Origin: Echiichthys vipera
Taxonomy: Eukaryota > Chordata > Actinopteri > Perciformes > Trachinidae
DNA: 64,000 nucleotides
Direction: 5' to 3'
NCBI GenBank assembly: GCA_963691815.1
Contig: OY829648.1
Coordinates: 11,365,746-11,429,745 of the forward strand
In this document: piece by piece, positions 1-17,718 of the stretch
Numbering within the stretch: the first letter of the stretch is position 1
Layout: every line of letters starts with the position of its first letter
Made by a program: the position numbers and the translations under genes
Notes under the pieces: model-generated
Told to the model about the DNA's origin: nothing
The model's database searches: none
What the model saw: the letters and a program-made list of their open reading frames with translations, nothing else

Positions 1-1056
1 TTCATACCCTGCTTTATAATAGAAATGTAACACACATTTCTCCACATCCCAGTTTAGTGTGTTGGTCTTACTTTCTGTCTTCATGCAGCCCACCAAACTA
101 AGATCCTGACCAGTGTCTCTGCCTGTCCTCAACACTTCAGCCTCTCCTTTCTCTCCTCCAACACCAACAAAAAAACACAATAAGGTTTTCTGGTCCTAGA
201 TCACTGCAGAGAGCTAACACAACTAACCAACAGACTCCATTGTTAAATCGGGGTTATTTCACCATATTTCACCAGATTAAGGTGTTGACAGTTATCAATT
301 AAATCAGATATTTTTTGCGTGTTAAGGATATGCAGTAGCAATCATCTGACCAAAGCATTAAGAAAGTTGATGCCAGAGCAAATCAATGTTAATAATCATA
401 AAAACAACATTTTAATAAAAGTACTGTGTTCATGTTTCCTAAAGATATCACAGTCCTTGAATCTATTTCACCAGCATGGAGCCTCACCATTATCCTGCTT
501 GTTCTTCATATTCATCACAAGTCCTCTGATATGACTGTTGACTTGATAATTGACGAATGAATAAAATTGCTGTAATTTGAGAGGCGATCTTTATTTTATT
601 CCACCCCGCTCATTAAAGTAATGATTTGTGAATTTAATAATGACAGTGAGGGTGAAGGCTCATAATCACAGGCGTGTCAGTGAGAGCAGAATGATTCAGA
701 AAAAAGGCTACGGCTGAGGTTATTATATCTATGCAAATAGCTACTATTAGAGCGAGGAGCGTGTTCAGTAAGCGTACAATGAACTGGAATCAAATGCAAC
801 AGCTCAATTAATCATTATTGGTGGAGCTTCATACAAAAAAAATGAACAGCGATGAAGCTACATCTAAGCTTATGACTCCACCTTGTGGAGAGGAGACATT
901 AGGCCCTATTAGTGCTCTTGAAGTACAAGACTCGACTACTGCTGATGAAGCACTCCTATATAATCACACAGATTCATACTGTAGCCCACTGGTTCCCACA
1001 ATCCTTGTTTTTTTAAGGGGTGTAAGACAACTTTTAATGCTTAAACGTTGACCTAG
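1..1056. other. Gene-free stretch
   Basis: No gene seen. The part at about 590-800 is unique, with several TAAT words and an octamer-like TATGCAAATA (732-741), and could be regulatory. Nothing else of note. Confidence 0.5.
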
Positions 1057-1205
1057 GGGGCGGCAGCTCAGTCCATAGGTGACTTGGCTGGGAACCGTAG
1101 GGTCGCTGTTGCTGTTGAGCAAGGCACTGAACCCCCAACTGCTCAGGGCGCTGGTCACTGGCAGCCCCCTCGCTCTAACATCTCTCCTTAATTGCATGTA
1201 TAGGT

Positions 1206-1294
<89 letters not shown>

Positions 1295-1378
1295 CGGGCC
1301 TGTGTGTGTAACATGATTAATAATAAGAGTGAAAAAATTCAATTTCCCCATTGCAGGATAAATAAAGAAATTCTTCCT
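1057..1378 (+). mobile_element. tRNA-derived SINE, family 1, copy A (internally deleted)
   Basis: This copy starts with a tRNA-like head (GGCGGCAGCTCAGTCCATAG, A-box region) and ends in a shared tail (gataaataaagaaattcttc). It shares its body and tail with the elements at 17384-17718 and 32370-32622. Compared with the fuller copy at 17384-17718, roughly 110 bases between the head and 'tgctgttgagcaagg' are missing, including the B box. A GT run at 1208-1292 sits inside the element. Confidence 0.75.
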
Positions 1379-2430
1379 CTTCTATCTCTCTCTCTTTTTC
1401 TGTGATTATTATTTAAGACACAGCCTTGTAAACAGCCTCTCTGCAACCAAAGAGCTAAAAGGACAACGACCAAGCACCGGGGAGAAGAAAAGACATTTGT
1501 CAAGAAAGAAAGAAAAATACATTGACCTGTATTTAAAAATCATAAAAATAACAGAAGAAATTCAAAGAAAATAATCTGCTCTAAAGTCATCTAATTTATC
1601 AGTTGTTCTGTAGGCTACTGTTACTGTTTATGCATTAAATATAATGTGAAATATCCCCAAAACATGTGACTTAGTCAGGGCTCAACAGTTTACTCACTAA
1701 AAGAAAAAGAGTCCATGTTAGGAGACACTTCAACAGAATCTAGACAGCAGGATGTCAGTTTATAAATGATATTGTAACACACATCCTCTTGTTAAATCTC
1801 ATTTCAAGTCTGCAATCCATGCACATTTTATCCAGTTGCATTATATTTCATACTCATGCAAAAGACACCTATAAAGATCATTTTCACATTGAAACAGCAG
1901 GGAAAACGTTGATGTAGTTCACTGTCTTCAGTGCCGAGTTCCGCCACCAGGGGTCAGTGTCGCCATTCACACAGTGTTTCCTCTCCAGGTGAAGACGGTC
2001 GTGCTCATTTGGAGGTGAGAACATTTACGGGGTTTGTTTTGGTTTAATCTTTGGCTTTGACATATTGAGTCATATTTAATTAGGGATTAAGCCAGTCCAA
2101 CGCTTACATTAGACTACTCTCCAAAAAGCACTATTTGCAGATTATCTACAGCTAAAACTGAAACACCTTCTTCAGATATTGCTCAGTTTTCATTGAAACT
2201 CTCCTGTGCTGTGTTCAAAGAGGTGTTGAATCCACTTCCGCTAGTCTGTGCTTCTGTTGTTTCGTATGACGTTGAACCGGGAGCCGTTACACTGTATCTC
2301 ATTAGCTTGAACCATAGATACAGTTGTTAAAGTTAAGTTCACACTCAGGCCTCAACTGAAAGTTTCTGGCCCAAATGACACATTTGTTTGCAAAATGCTC
2401 TAACCCAAAAAATGTAACACGTGCAACAAG
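1379..2430. other. Gene-free stretch with a CTCF-like site
   Basis: AT-rich unique sequence. CCACCAGGGGTCAG (1944-1957, + strand) fits the CTCF core at 13 of 14 positions. No exon is supported. Confidence 0.5.
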
Positions 2431-2764
2431 AGTGGTTAGCAGTGTCGCCTCACAGCGAGAAGGTTGCAGGTTCGCATCCCGGCTGGGGCCTTTCTGTGTG
2501 GAGTTTGCATGTTCTCCCCATGTCTGCGTGGGGTTTCTCCGGTTTCCTCCCACAGTCCAAAGACATGCACGTGTTAGGTTCATTGATGACTCTAAAAAAA
2601 ATTGCCCGTAGGTGTGAATGGTTGTTCGTCTCTGTGTGCCCTGTGATAGACTGGCGTCCTGTCCAGGGTGTACCCCGCCTCACGCCCGATGTCAACTGGG
2701 ATCGGCTCCAGCCCCCCGCGACCCCGACAGGGACAAGCGGTTGAAGATGAATGAATGAATGAAC
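2431..2764 (+). mobile_element. SINE-like repeat, family 2, copy A
   Basis: The head reads like a tRNA (GGTTAGCAGTGTCGCC, then B-box-like GGTTCGCATCCC at about 2470-2481). The body contains 'cccacagtccaaagacatgc', and the element ends in a short (GAAT)n-type tail at 2749-2764. A second, partial copy in reverse orientation is at 51931-52156. This is a very common type of repeat in teleost genomes; its exact class name is not established here. Confidence 0.7.
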
Positions 2765-3335
2765 AAGGGCAAATATTTCCATCAAATAACACAACTTTTT
2801 GTCAAATGAATATACTCTTTCAATCAGTTATTACACAGTGGACAACAAAATACCAAATGCAGCTATTAACATGACGCTGTTCAACCTTACTGTGAGCTAT
2901 ATGCCTGTTTGTTGATACTTTACAGTTGGTTATATGTGCCAAAAAAGACAAGCAATATCACAGCAGCGTGAACTGTCTCCTTTTCTCCAAAGATGATTTT
3001 ATTAGAGATGACAAACCCGACTGCCCTCTGCACATACTCAAGTTTTCACGATGCCCTGTTGGAATACTGTAATAAAGTTATCTTCATTCTTTTTATTCCT
3101 TCGCACAGGTCTTTCTGTCTTACATGGAAACAGCAGTAAGCACCTAGACACATGCAGACATGCATTATGGTACATTATGGGACATTTCACCCAAACTCAA
3201 AAAGGCTGCTCTGAAACTTTTATTGTATTGATCAGATTTTGTCTCGACCACAACAGTCATATACTTGGTTTCAGCCTAGAGTCTTATCTGTGAAAAAAGA
3301 CAAGCATACAAGTAAGCAAATACACAACTTATTGG

Positions 3336-3385
<50 letters not shown>

Positions 3386-4139
3386 CCACTATATATTTAT
3401 AATATAGAGATGAAATACTCTAGAACTTTACATTTAGTCCATTTGTTCCTGGCTGATTGCTAACCGAAGGAGTTTCGCAGGCGAATTAGAGATTCATAAT
3501 CATGCAAGTAGAGTTGTGTATCTTTCTATGAGATCTATGTGTTAACTGTTTTGAAAAAGGGTCTGAAAAAATGTGTGAAACCAATGAAAAACGTGTTTGT
3601 AGGAGAAGACTTCTGCTGTGTTTAGAAAGTGATGAGGAAGTTTATCACAGTTTCATTGAGCTTGTTTTAAAAATCCAGAGAAACTGTAATGATTCCCCCT
3701 TTAAATGAGATGGACAAAGTAATACAACTGGAGACAATGCTCAGTACAAACTATAAACTGAGTAGATAGGAAGTGCAGGTTTAATGTTCCCCTCTTCTAA
3801 AAAAAAAAAGTGCTTACTGTTACTTTACGTTTGAGCTTCACTGTGCAGGAATGATGCATGTGCACTAGAGGGAGGGAAGTGTCTCTGTGCCCACCTTAAA
3901 TCAGTCCAAAGGGGAACTGTGTTCTTTTTCAACATGTATACAAGGGTCTAAAGGGGTCTTCATTATTTTTTTAGACCAAGGGCCCCTCAGCTGAAAGAGA
4001 TGGATCAGGGACTTCATACTACATATAGGCTATTTTATGAAATTGAGTTAGATATACTGCCTACATATTAAACTGGGCTACAATAATGTGTAGGGCAGCC
4101 TAAAGCCTAAAGCACATACCCTTTATAATGTATATAAAA
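2765..4139. other. Gene-free stretch
   Basis: AT-rich; holds the TA microsatellite at 3339-3383. The 3960-4130 stretch looks old and repeat-like, next to the MITE. No ORF of interest. Confidence 0.5.
3339..3383. repeat. (TA)n microsatellite
   Basis: 45 bases of pure TA in a gene-free stretch. Confidence 0.95.
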
Positions 4140-4509
4140 AGGGATCGACCGTATGGATTTGTTAGGGCCGATACCGATTTTTTTTTCATCAGCCTTAGCC
4201 AACGACCGATACGGACTGCCGATTTTCTCGGGCCGATATTTGGAGCTGATACTACTTTTGCTCCCTCAGTTTACATCATAAAAATTACATAATGATGATA
4301 ACAAATGTTACGAGTCTCAATTTTTAAAAAAGGAACGTTGATTGAACTTAAAAAAGGCGTCTCCAGTAACACGGAGCTGCCTGTGGACGCCTGTCTGTAA
4401 ATAATGCCGGGGAAAAAGGGCGAAAGCAGCCGCCTGCATCGGCCGATACCGATAAAAAACGCAAATACCTGCCGATAATATCGGCCGGCCAATGTATCGG
4501 TCTATCACT
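4140..4509. mobile_element. Small TIR element (MITE-like), 370 bp
   Basis: The ends are imperfect inverted repeats: left AGGGATCGACCG, right read inward AGTGATAGACCG (10 of 12 matches), followed on both sides by repeated CCGATA / TATCGG words. No ORF for a transposase. This resembles the abundant CCGATA-rich non-autonomous DNA elements of fish. Target duplication is unclear. Confidence 0.6.
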
Positions 4510-10914
<6,405 letters not shown>

Positions 10915-11475
10915 ATGGTCCCCAAAGGATGAAGCCGAGGGACTTTGGTGATCCCCTGTCTCTTCAAGCATCTCCACGAGGTTAACGTTTTAAATTTTTG
11001 TGTGAAATGTATTAACAACTATTAGATTGATTATCAAGCAATTTGATGCAGATAGTCATGGTCCCCTGAGGGTTAATCCTAACAACTTGACTTGATCCTC
11101 CGACTTACCATCGAGTGCCACCACCTGGTCTAATTAGTCACTTATTCAGTCAAAAGCAAATCTTCTTGATGTTCTGACACAACATTCGGCACATACATTC
11201 ATTGTTACCAATCCTAAAGACTTGTTGAATTTAATAACTTTGGTGATCCCTTAAACTTTTCCCCATGATCAGGTCAGAACTTTTATTTGTCAAATACTTT
11301 GGTTTATGACTCAGATGTACTTTGTGTTTAGTGCTAATTAGCATGCTAACACACTAAACTAAGATGGTGAACGCGGTAAACATTGCTGTTGGCATAACCA
11401 CTGTGAGCCTGTTGACTCTGGCATTAAGCTCAAAGCACCGGTGTGCCTAAGTATAGCCTCACAGGGCCAAAATAT
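10915..11475 (+). repeat. Interspersed repeat, family 4, copy A
   Basis: This stretch contains 'actttggtgatcccc', 'caacaactattagattgatt', 'tactttgtgtttagtgctaa', 'taagatggtgaac' and 'cacaggg' in the order seen in a widespread fish repeat. A reverse-oriented copy is in faah intron 9 (51735-52445). No coding capacity. Confidence 0.6.
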
Positions 11476-14188
11476 AACAACCTTTACATAACTATTAGAT
11501 CCGCAGAATATTGCAGAATTATGCAGTCCTATGCAGTATATTACAGTCCTGCATCGGCTTTATTGGCATGGCTATCACAGGCTATCTCTGATTGAATCTA
11601 ATTGAACTACATGCTCGTGGTAAACCCCCCACTTGTGTTGGAGTGGCTGAGGCGAGTGAGGACAGGGGAACGGCGAGAGTCAGATATGCAGCAGAGAGAC
11701 AGACAGACATGCAGAGAAATAGAGAGATGGTGGGGGTTTGAAGGCAGGCAATCAGTTTTCTTTTTGTGAGCACTGGAGCGGGACTCGTGTCACCTGCAGA
11801 CCAAACCCCATTTCCTCTGATTAAGTCCTTTGAAATATTCCATTTGTCAGTGTCACGGCCCCGGCGTGTTGCCGCAGTGAGCGGCCAGCCGTGTCTGTTG
11901 ACTGTGTCATTCTCCAATTTACATCAGACACTGACAACATCATCATGTCCCTAATGTCCCCTTGGCTTGCTCTTGCTCAACTCTTTGCTCACGCTCTTTA
12001 TTTCCCTGTTTTCTTGTCTCTCTCCCTCTCTCTGATGCACCATTCGCCTATCTGTGTCCTCTGTATCACAGCTACACGAGAACTGTCCCTCGCTGTATGG
12101 ATCCATCTTTGATTTCCTGGACAGAGTAAAGCTAAAGTGTGGGGACTATCACTACTAACCTTAAGGGAATTTCACTCTTCAAAGTGTTGTTTTTTTTTTT
12201 TTTAACCTGTATCTGGAGTATCAACAGCTAACATCACTCAGGCCTCAAACTCTCATGCGTATGATCTAACCCCATTAGCAGCCAATGTCTTTTCATGAGC
12301 AGAGCTGGCATGGTTCAGAGAGGATGGAAATTTCAATCTCCCCTCTATCATTTTCTCTATCATTACTCCATTCACAGCCATTTCTCTCCATCCTGAGCCC
12401 CGAGAGGGAGTGGAGCGGCTGAAAAGGAGGGCACCGTGCACTCTGTGCCCAACTTTAATATGAGGGGAGCAAAAATGAGAGACGGGGGTGTTTATACATT
12501 ATTAGGGGTCTATTATAAAGCTGCTATCACATTCTCCCTCTTCTCTTCCTCTTCCTTTCATTCCCTCACTCTCCTGACAGGTAGCGGGCGGGCTGCCTTG
12601 ATGACTAGACTCAATCACCTGTGACAGTTTTGATTTGATGTCACTCTCTGGGTCGCTCTATTTGTTTGAGCAGTTAAGAGGTAATTGTGTGACATTGGCG
12701 GTGGAAGACGTGCTTTGGCGGCGCACCCGCTGAACCGAGGGGACGAGACGAGAGAGTGTGGCAATAATAAATGAGGGCTATTTTCCCCAGCATTGCCAGA
12801 CTGTGTGTATGTGTGTGTGTCAGTGTGTGTATTGCTGATGGGGGGGAACAAGAAGGGGCGATGAGCCCCTCTTCCCTGGGGGAATTCAACTGTGAGATGC
12901 ACATTGAGGTCGCCTGCACCCACTCTGATCATCACTTTCTCTGGTCTGAACAGAATTGTTTCTGTGTGTGTTTTTTTCTCTCTCAAAGATGAGTTCAGGT
13001 GTCACTAAGAGGAACTTCTGAGCCCTCAACACGTTGGCAAGTGATGCAGTATCTTTCAGGCTGCTTTTGATAGTTGTTGAATTGTTTTCAACAGCATGTT
13101 GAATCCTGAAGATTACTGTATACTGGTGTTTGTGCAAATGTGTTTGTTTCTATGAAGTTTGACTTGATCAAACAAACACAGTTGCACAAATACTTTTTTG
13201 TGTATTTGATACACCATGATGTGGTTTGTTACATTTCCTATAGTGCCAGATGATTAAAAAGATCAATTCTAAAACAGAAATAGTGACAAAGAGACAGCCT
13301 TTCTCAAATCCCATTATCCCATCGTCATGTGCAAGTATGATTCCGGCAAAATTTAGCAGCAAAGAGACTGATCTTTCCTCGAGGAGGTGGTGGAGAAAGT
13401 AGAGTGAATATTGGACTTACATTGCCAGATGGATGGAAACTCCAAATTAATGGTACTGTTTTGCTGTGTCTAATGAAAGTGTAAATATGCTATTAACTTA
13501 ACTAAGTCATGATAGTGTATGTCAGGGATGCGTTTACAGCTTGTTTCCACTACAAGTGGGCAAAAAAAAACCCAAAACAGTTATTGCAGGTTAAGGATGA
13601 CTGTGATTGTAGCATTGAAACAAGTACGTCAGTCAATTCATCTTTATCACTTAAAGAGGTAAAGTGACACGTATGACGGATGGAAATATGATGATATAGA
13701 AGCTGTATGATGTGATCATAAAACCCTCACTTACCATAGTTACCACAGAATGTACCGAAAATATAAAGATGTAAACAAATATAATTAACTCAAACAAACA
13801 ATGGTCAATTGCAGACACTTTGGGCTGATATTTGCAGAATTTAAACATTTCGACCGTTTTTTCTCTTAAGTATTTAAAAACCTGCTGGTTTCCTTTCTCT
13901 CACTAAGTGTACTGTCACCTTTTAGCTCTTTTGTGGCCAGTAATATATAGCAGCAACAGACGCAAACCACATCTTTAGAAGCCCAAAAGTAAATCTGATA
14001 ATGATTGTGACGATTGTACAACCACATTGGCAGTAAAGTCCTTTCTGTATTCAGTGAGTCTTCAACTCTCCCTGGCTTTGAGTGCCTGAGATAATCTAGA
14101 ATCCTCCTTTTCTTATGTAGAAGAAGCAGAGAGAAATCGTGGCTGAAGATTGCAAATGAGTGAGCTCCAGCTTTACTCCCCCTTTCCC

Positions 14189-14220
<32 letters not shown>

Positions 14221-17200
14221 CCTCTCTCTCTCTCTCTGCCCATTCCCTTACAATAGGGGAGGGAGGTCTGAGGAAATAATTTTAGGAAGAACTGGATGTT
14301 GGCCTGGTCCAGAAATCAGAGAATCTGACCCAGTTGGGTTTTCTTCTTTGACCACTGCACAGCACCAGGACAGTCTTTGGCATTTAAGGTGCCAGCAAAA
14401 AGGCTTTCTTACCCTGCTCGTTGAGCTCATCCATTTGTTTGTTATCTCAATCCAGGATTTGGAGAGATACAAAGCTGATTAAACAACAAAAGCATATGGG
14501 AAGATAAAGAACACTTAGGTAATGGGTTTAGCCTGCCTGTTTAGTACGCCAAATTCATCCCCCTTTTCTCTCGGCTCAAAATGCATTTGTTATTCTTCTC
14601 TCAGCTTTGATCCAGATGGGAGAAAAGGAACAAGAAAAGGAGAAAAAACACAAAAAAAAACTGAAGAAGAGGCTTTCGGGACAATGTTGAGAGAGAGTCT
14701 GGGTTAGCAGCAGCAGGAAGCAGCAATGGTCTCACTGGCCGTGGCTTTAATTTTTATAATAAAATAATATAGTGTTTGGTTACTTTTATGTGAAAAAGTG
14801 TTTCGTAAAAACTCATTTTCAAACGTCTATCTGCTTGTTCACTAAGGACTGTAACATACAGAATGTGGACAAAATGACAGGAACACCCAATAGTGTATTG
14901 ACATCCAATATAAAACCAATACATTAAAGCATGAACATTTTGTGATGAGTGTGGTGGAAAAATGTGTTATAACGTGCATTTTTGAAGCTTATAATTAGTG
15001 TTGCTCTAATGGATCACATAATTGCAGAGTGATCCTGTTGTTATTGTATTAAAAATTAAAAATACAATTACTGTGGCAATGTCAGTGAAATAAATTAGAA
15101 ATCTTTAGAAATCACTGAAGTTGATTTACACAAGAGATGTGTGAGAAAGTTGTTTTTATTACAGCTTGTTCATTTCCACTGAAAAAGTGTCCCTTGCATT
15201 TCTTGTGGTGCATATGCAAGAGTTTGAAGAAGACATTAACTGATAGGCATCCAAACAAAAGTCAAATGAATGGCAGGGCAAAAATACTTCTCTACCATTT
15301 ACATGTGTCTGTTCAGGACATAAACACAGTTAAATCTATTGATTTGGGTACATTTGTGTGTTATGTGTGTGTTAAATATTTGCCTAATACAATAAGCACC
15401 CATCCTTTGTGTGTTCATTGGGTGGCATGTAAACCAATACAGAGCCATTAAAGCCAGCCTTACTCTCCCCTGGTGAACCTGGCTAAAAGCAATCTCGGGG
15501 CTTAGCAGTCACTCTGATAATAACACCTCACAGAGGTCAGTGAGCAATGAGGAGGGCTTGGGGAAAACATATTTACGCTCCTGCTGCTTCCCCCTCATGG
15601 AAAGAAGCCATGAGAAAGGTGCTTACTTAGACGAGATAAAGAGCGAGATGAGAGGCAGCGGACTTGGATTAGGGAAGGGAGACGATCACGGCCAGAAAAG
15701 GCAGGGAAGAGAGGGGGGGGTTGGAGGACAGTGAGGCCGGGAGCCGGTGTCTGGGCTGGTTGGATATGGGGGGAATATTAATCTGGGTTTAGTGTGAGCA
15801 GGACCCCACAAACGGCTCAAGCAAACAGAGCTTAGACGAGGCCAAGCCTCGGAAAAAGTCCTAAATCTTCACATTAGCTCCCCGCGTTTCTTCTGCTGAA
15901 CTCGTAAGCTCTTTTTCTAAAGGACAGCACAAACAAACCACAACCCCCCAATAGTACCTCTTGCCAGTCCTACACTTCCTCTCTCACAAGCAGACACACA
16001 CACACACACACTCCCAAAATCAAGACGGCTTTGAGAATCGAGATTGCGGGAAATTTATAAATCCAGGGCCTGAGTGGATAGGGAGAGATTAGATGGGTCC
16101 CCCTCTTAAAGCGACAGGATGCCTCCCAATTGTGTTGCTCATTCTCCGGTGTGCCCTACTTCTATGTCAGCGAAGAAAGAGAGAGCAAGGAGAAACACTT
16201 TGGGGTGTTGAAGAGCTTGTGATAACCTTGGCAATCCTTGGAAAAACCTTAGATGAATTCTGTATTTTTTGGCTGCTTTACTATTGCTGGAAGTTTCCAG
16301 GATTCAACCGTTTCAGAGGTACATCCAAAAAGTTTTCTTTCGCCATTAAGAGCATCTCCTAAACATACTCGTATTATCAGTAAAATACAAATTGACTTGG
16401 ACGTGATAGAGAAGGAGGGATGTGGAGGTGGAGACGTCGTACTTCTCAAGAGCTTCAGAGCCTAAAGAGGGTAAATCAGACCGTCCCGTTGGTGGAGAGG
16501 GGGGCCGCTGAAGGAGAGAGGGAGCGGAGTTGCTGAACCTCATCCCATCACCCGCAGCTTCCTGGCGGGGAAGGTTCCAGGAAAAAGTGCCTTCTGACTG
16601 AGTTTCATTAACCTGACCACATGTGCCAAAAGCCCCGGTATTAGAGTTAATCAAACTGACATTGGCACACTTTCTGCAGTCTTCTGGGTCACCTGGGAAG
16701 CTCATTCAGGGCCCTGCTGCTTCTAATGTCGGAGGTGCGCACATAAAGCATGCATATGTGTGCTCATGTGCAATCACACATACTCAGCAGCTGACACACT
16801 CATTGCAACGCTCCTCTGCAACCATAACTGAATGAAATATCATTTATGGAGTTCCAATTAAGCGTGGAAGACCGATGGATGTGAGGGAAGTGTGCCCAGT
16901 ACTGTAAGCCTCATAGCTAAATGTTACGATTGCATGAATGTGATTTAAACATCAAATGGACCCTTGAAGGGCCCGCAGGCCTTATTAAGAGTCCGACTGT
17001 AAATCATTAGAGTCAAGAGGAAATTTAAATATCCCACACGTATAACAAAAATAAATTAAAGTTCTGTTGAATATCGTTTGCACTGTGCCATAGTGTGGCT
17101 AATTTTGTCCATTTTGTCCTGCAGTGTCCTCTTTATTTATTTATTTATTTATGTTAAAACAAATAGTCAGTTTTATCAAGTTGATTTTATTCATGAAGCC

Positions 17201-17383
17201 CAAAATCACACTTTCAATTCATCTATCTATATACTATATTAAAAATCTACTTAATATAATATACAGTAAATTTAAATTGAGTTAAATAAATGTTGAAATA
17301 ATGTTTGCAGTTACAAGTTACAATTTCGCTGTATTAAAAAGTATGTACATTTTTATTTATTTTTCAATATAAAGTATATTCAG
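11476..17383. other. Gene-free stretch
   Basis: No gene seen. The parts at 12250-12720 and 15440-16720 are unique and mixed in composition, including 'caatcacctgtgacag' (12612-12627). Short CA, CT and poly(T) runs occur. The rest is AT-rich. Confidence 0.4.
14187..14238. repeat. (CT)n microsatellite
   Basis: CT-rich tract with two short interruptions. Confidence 0.9.
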
Positions 17384-17718
17384 AAGAATTACTTTATTTA
17401 TCCCGCGGAAATTGAATTTTTTCACTCTTATTATTAATCATGTTACACACACAGGCCCGAAATACACACATGCACAGACAGGACCTATACACATGCAATT
17501 AAGGAGAGATGTTAGAGCGAGGGGGCTGCCAGTGACCAGCGCCCCGAACAGTTGGGTGTTCAGTGCCTTGCTCAACAGCACCGAGGCAGTGCCCAGGAGA
17601 TGAACTGGCACCTCTCCAGCCACCAGTCCACGCTCCATACATGGTCCACACAGGGACTTGAACCAGCGACTCTACGGTTCCCAGCCAAGTCACCTATGGA
17701 CGGAGCTACTGCTGCCTC
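17384..17718 (-). mobile_element. tRNA-derived SINE, family 1, copy B (most complete)
   Basis: Read on the - strand it has a tRNA-like head with A-box-like TAGCTCCGTCCATAGG (17708-17693) and B box GGTTCAAGTCC (17664-17654), a body with 'gtgccagttcatctcctggg', and a tail ending in 'gataaataaagtaattctt'. The head and tail structure marks it as a Pol III SINE. Copies A and C are shorter. Confidence 0.8.

Noticed and set aside
2302..2794. Several overlapping ORFs on both strands
   Set aside because: They lie in a SINE-like element; no protein family matches.
17641..17718. tRNA gene suggested by A- and B-box-like words
   Set aside because: No complete cloverleaf; the boxes belong to the head of a SINE.
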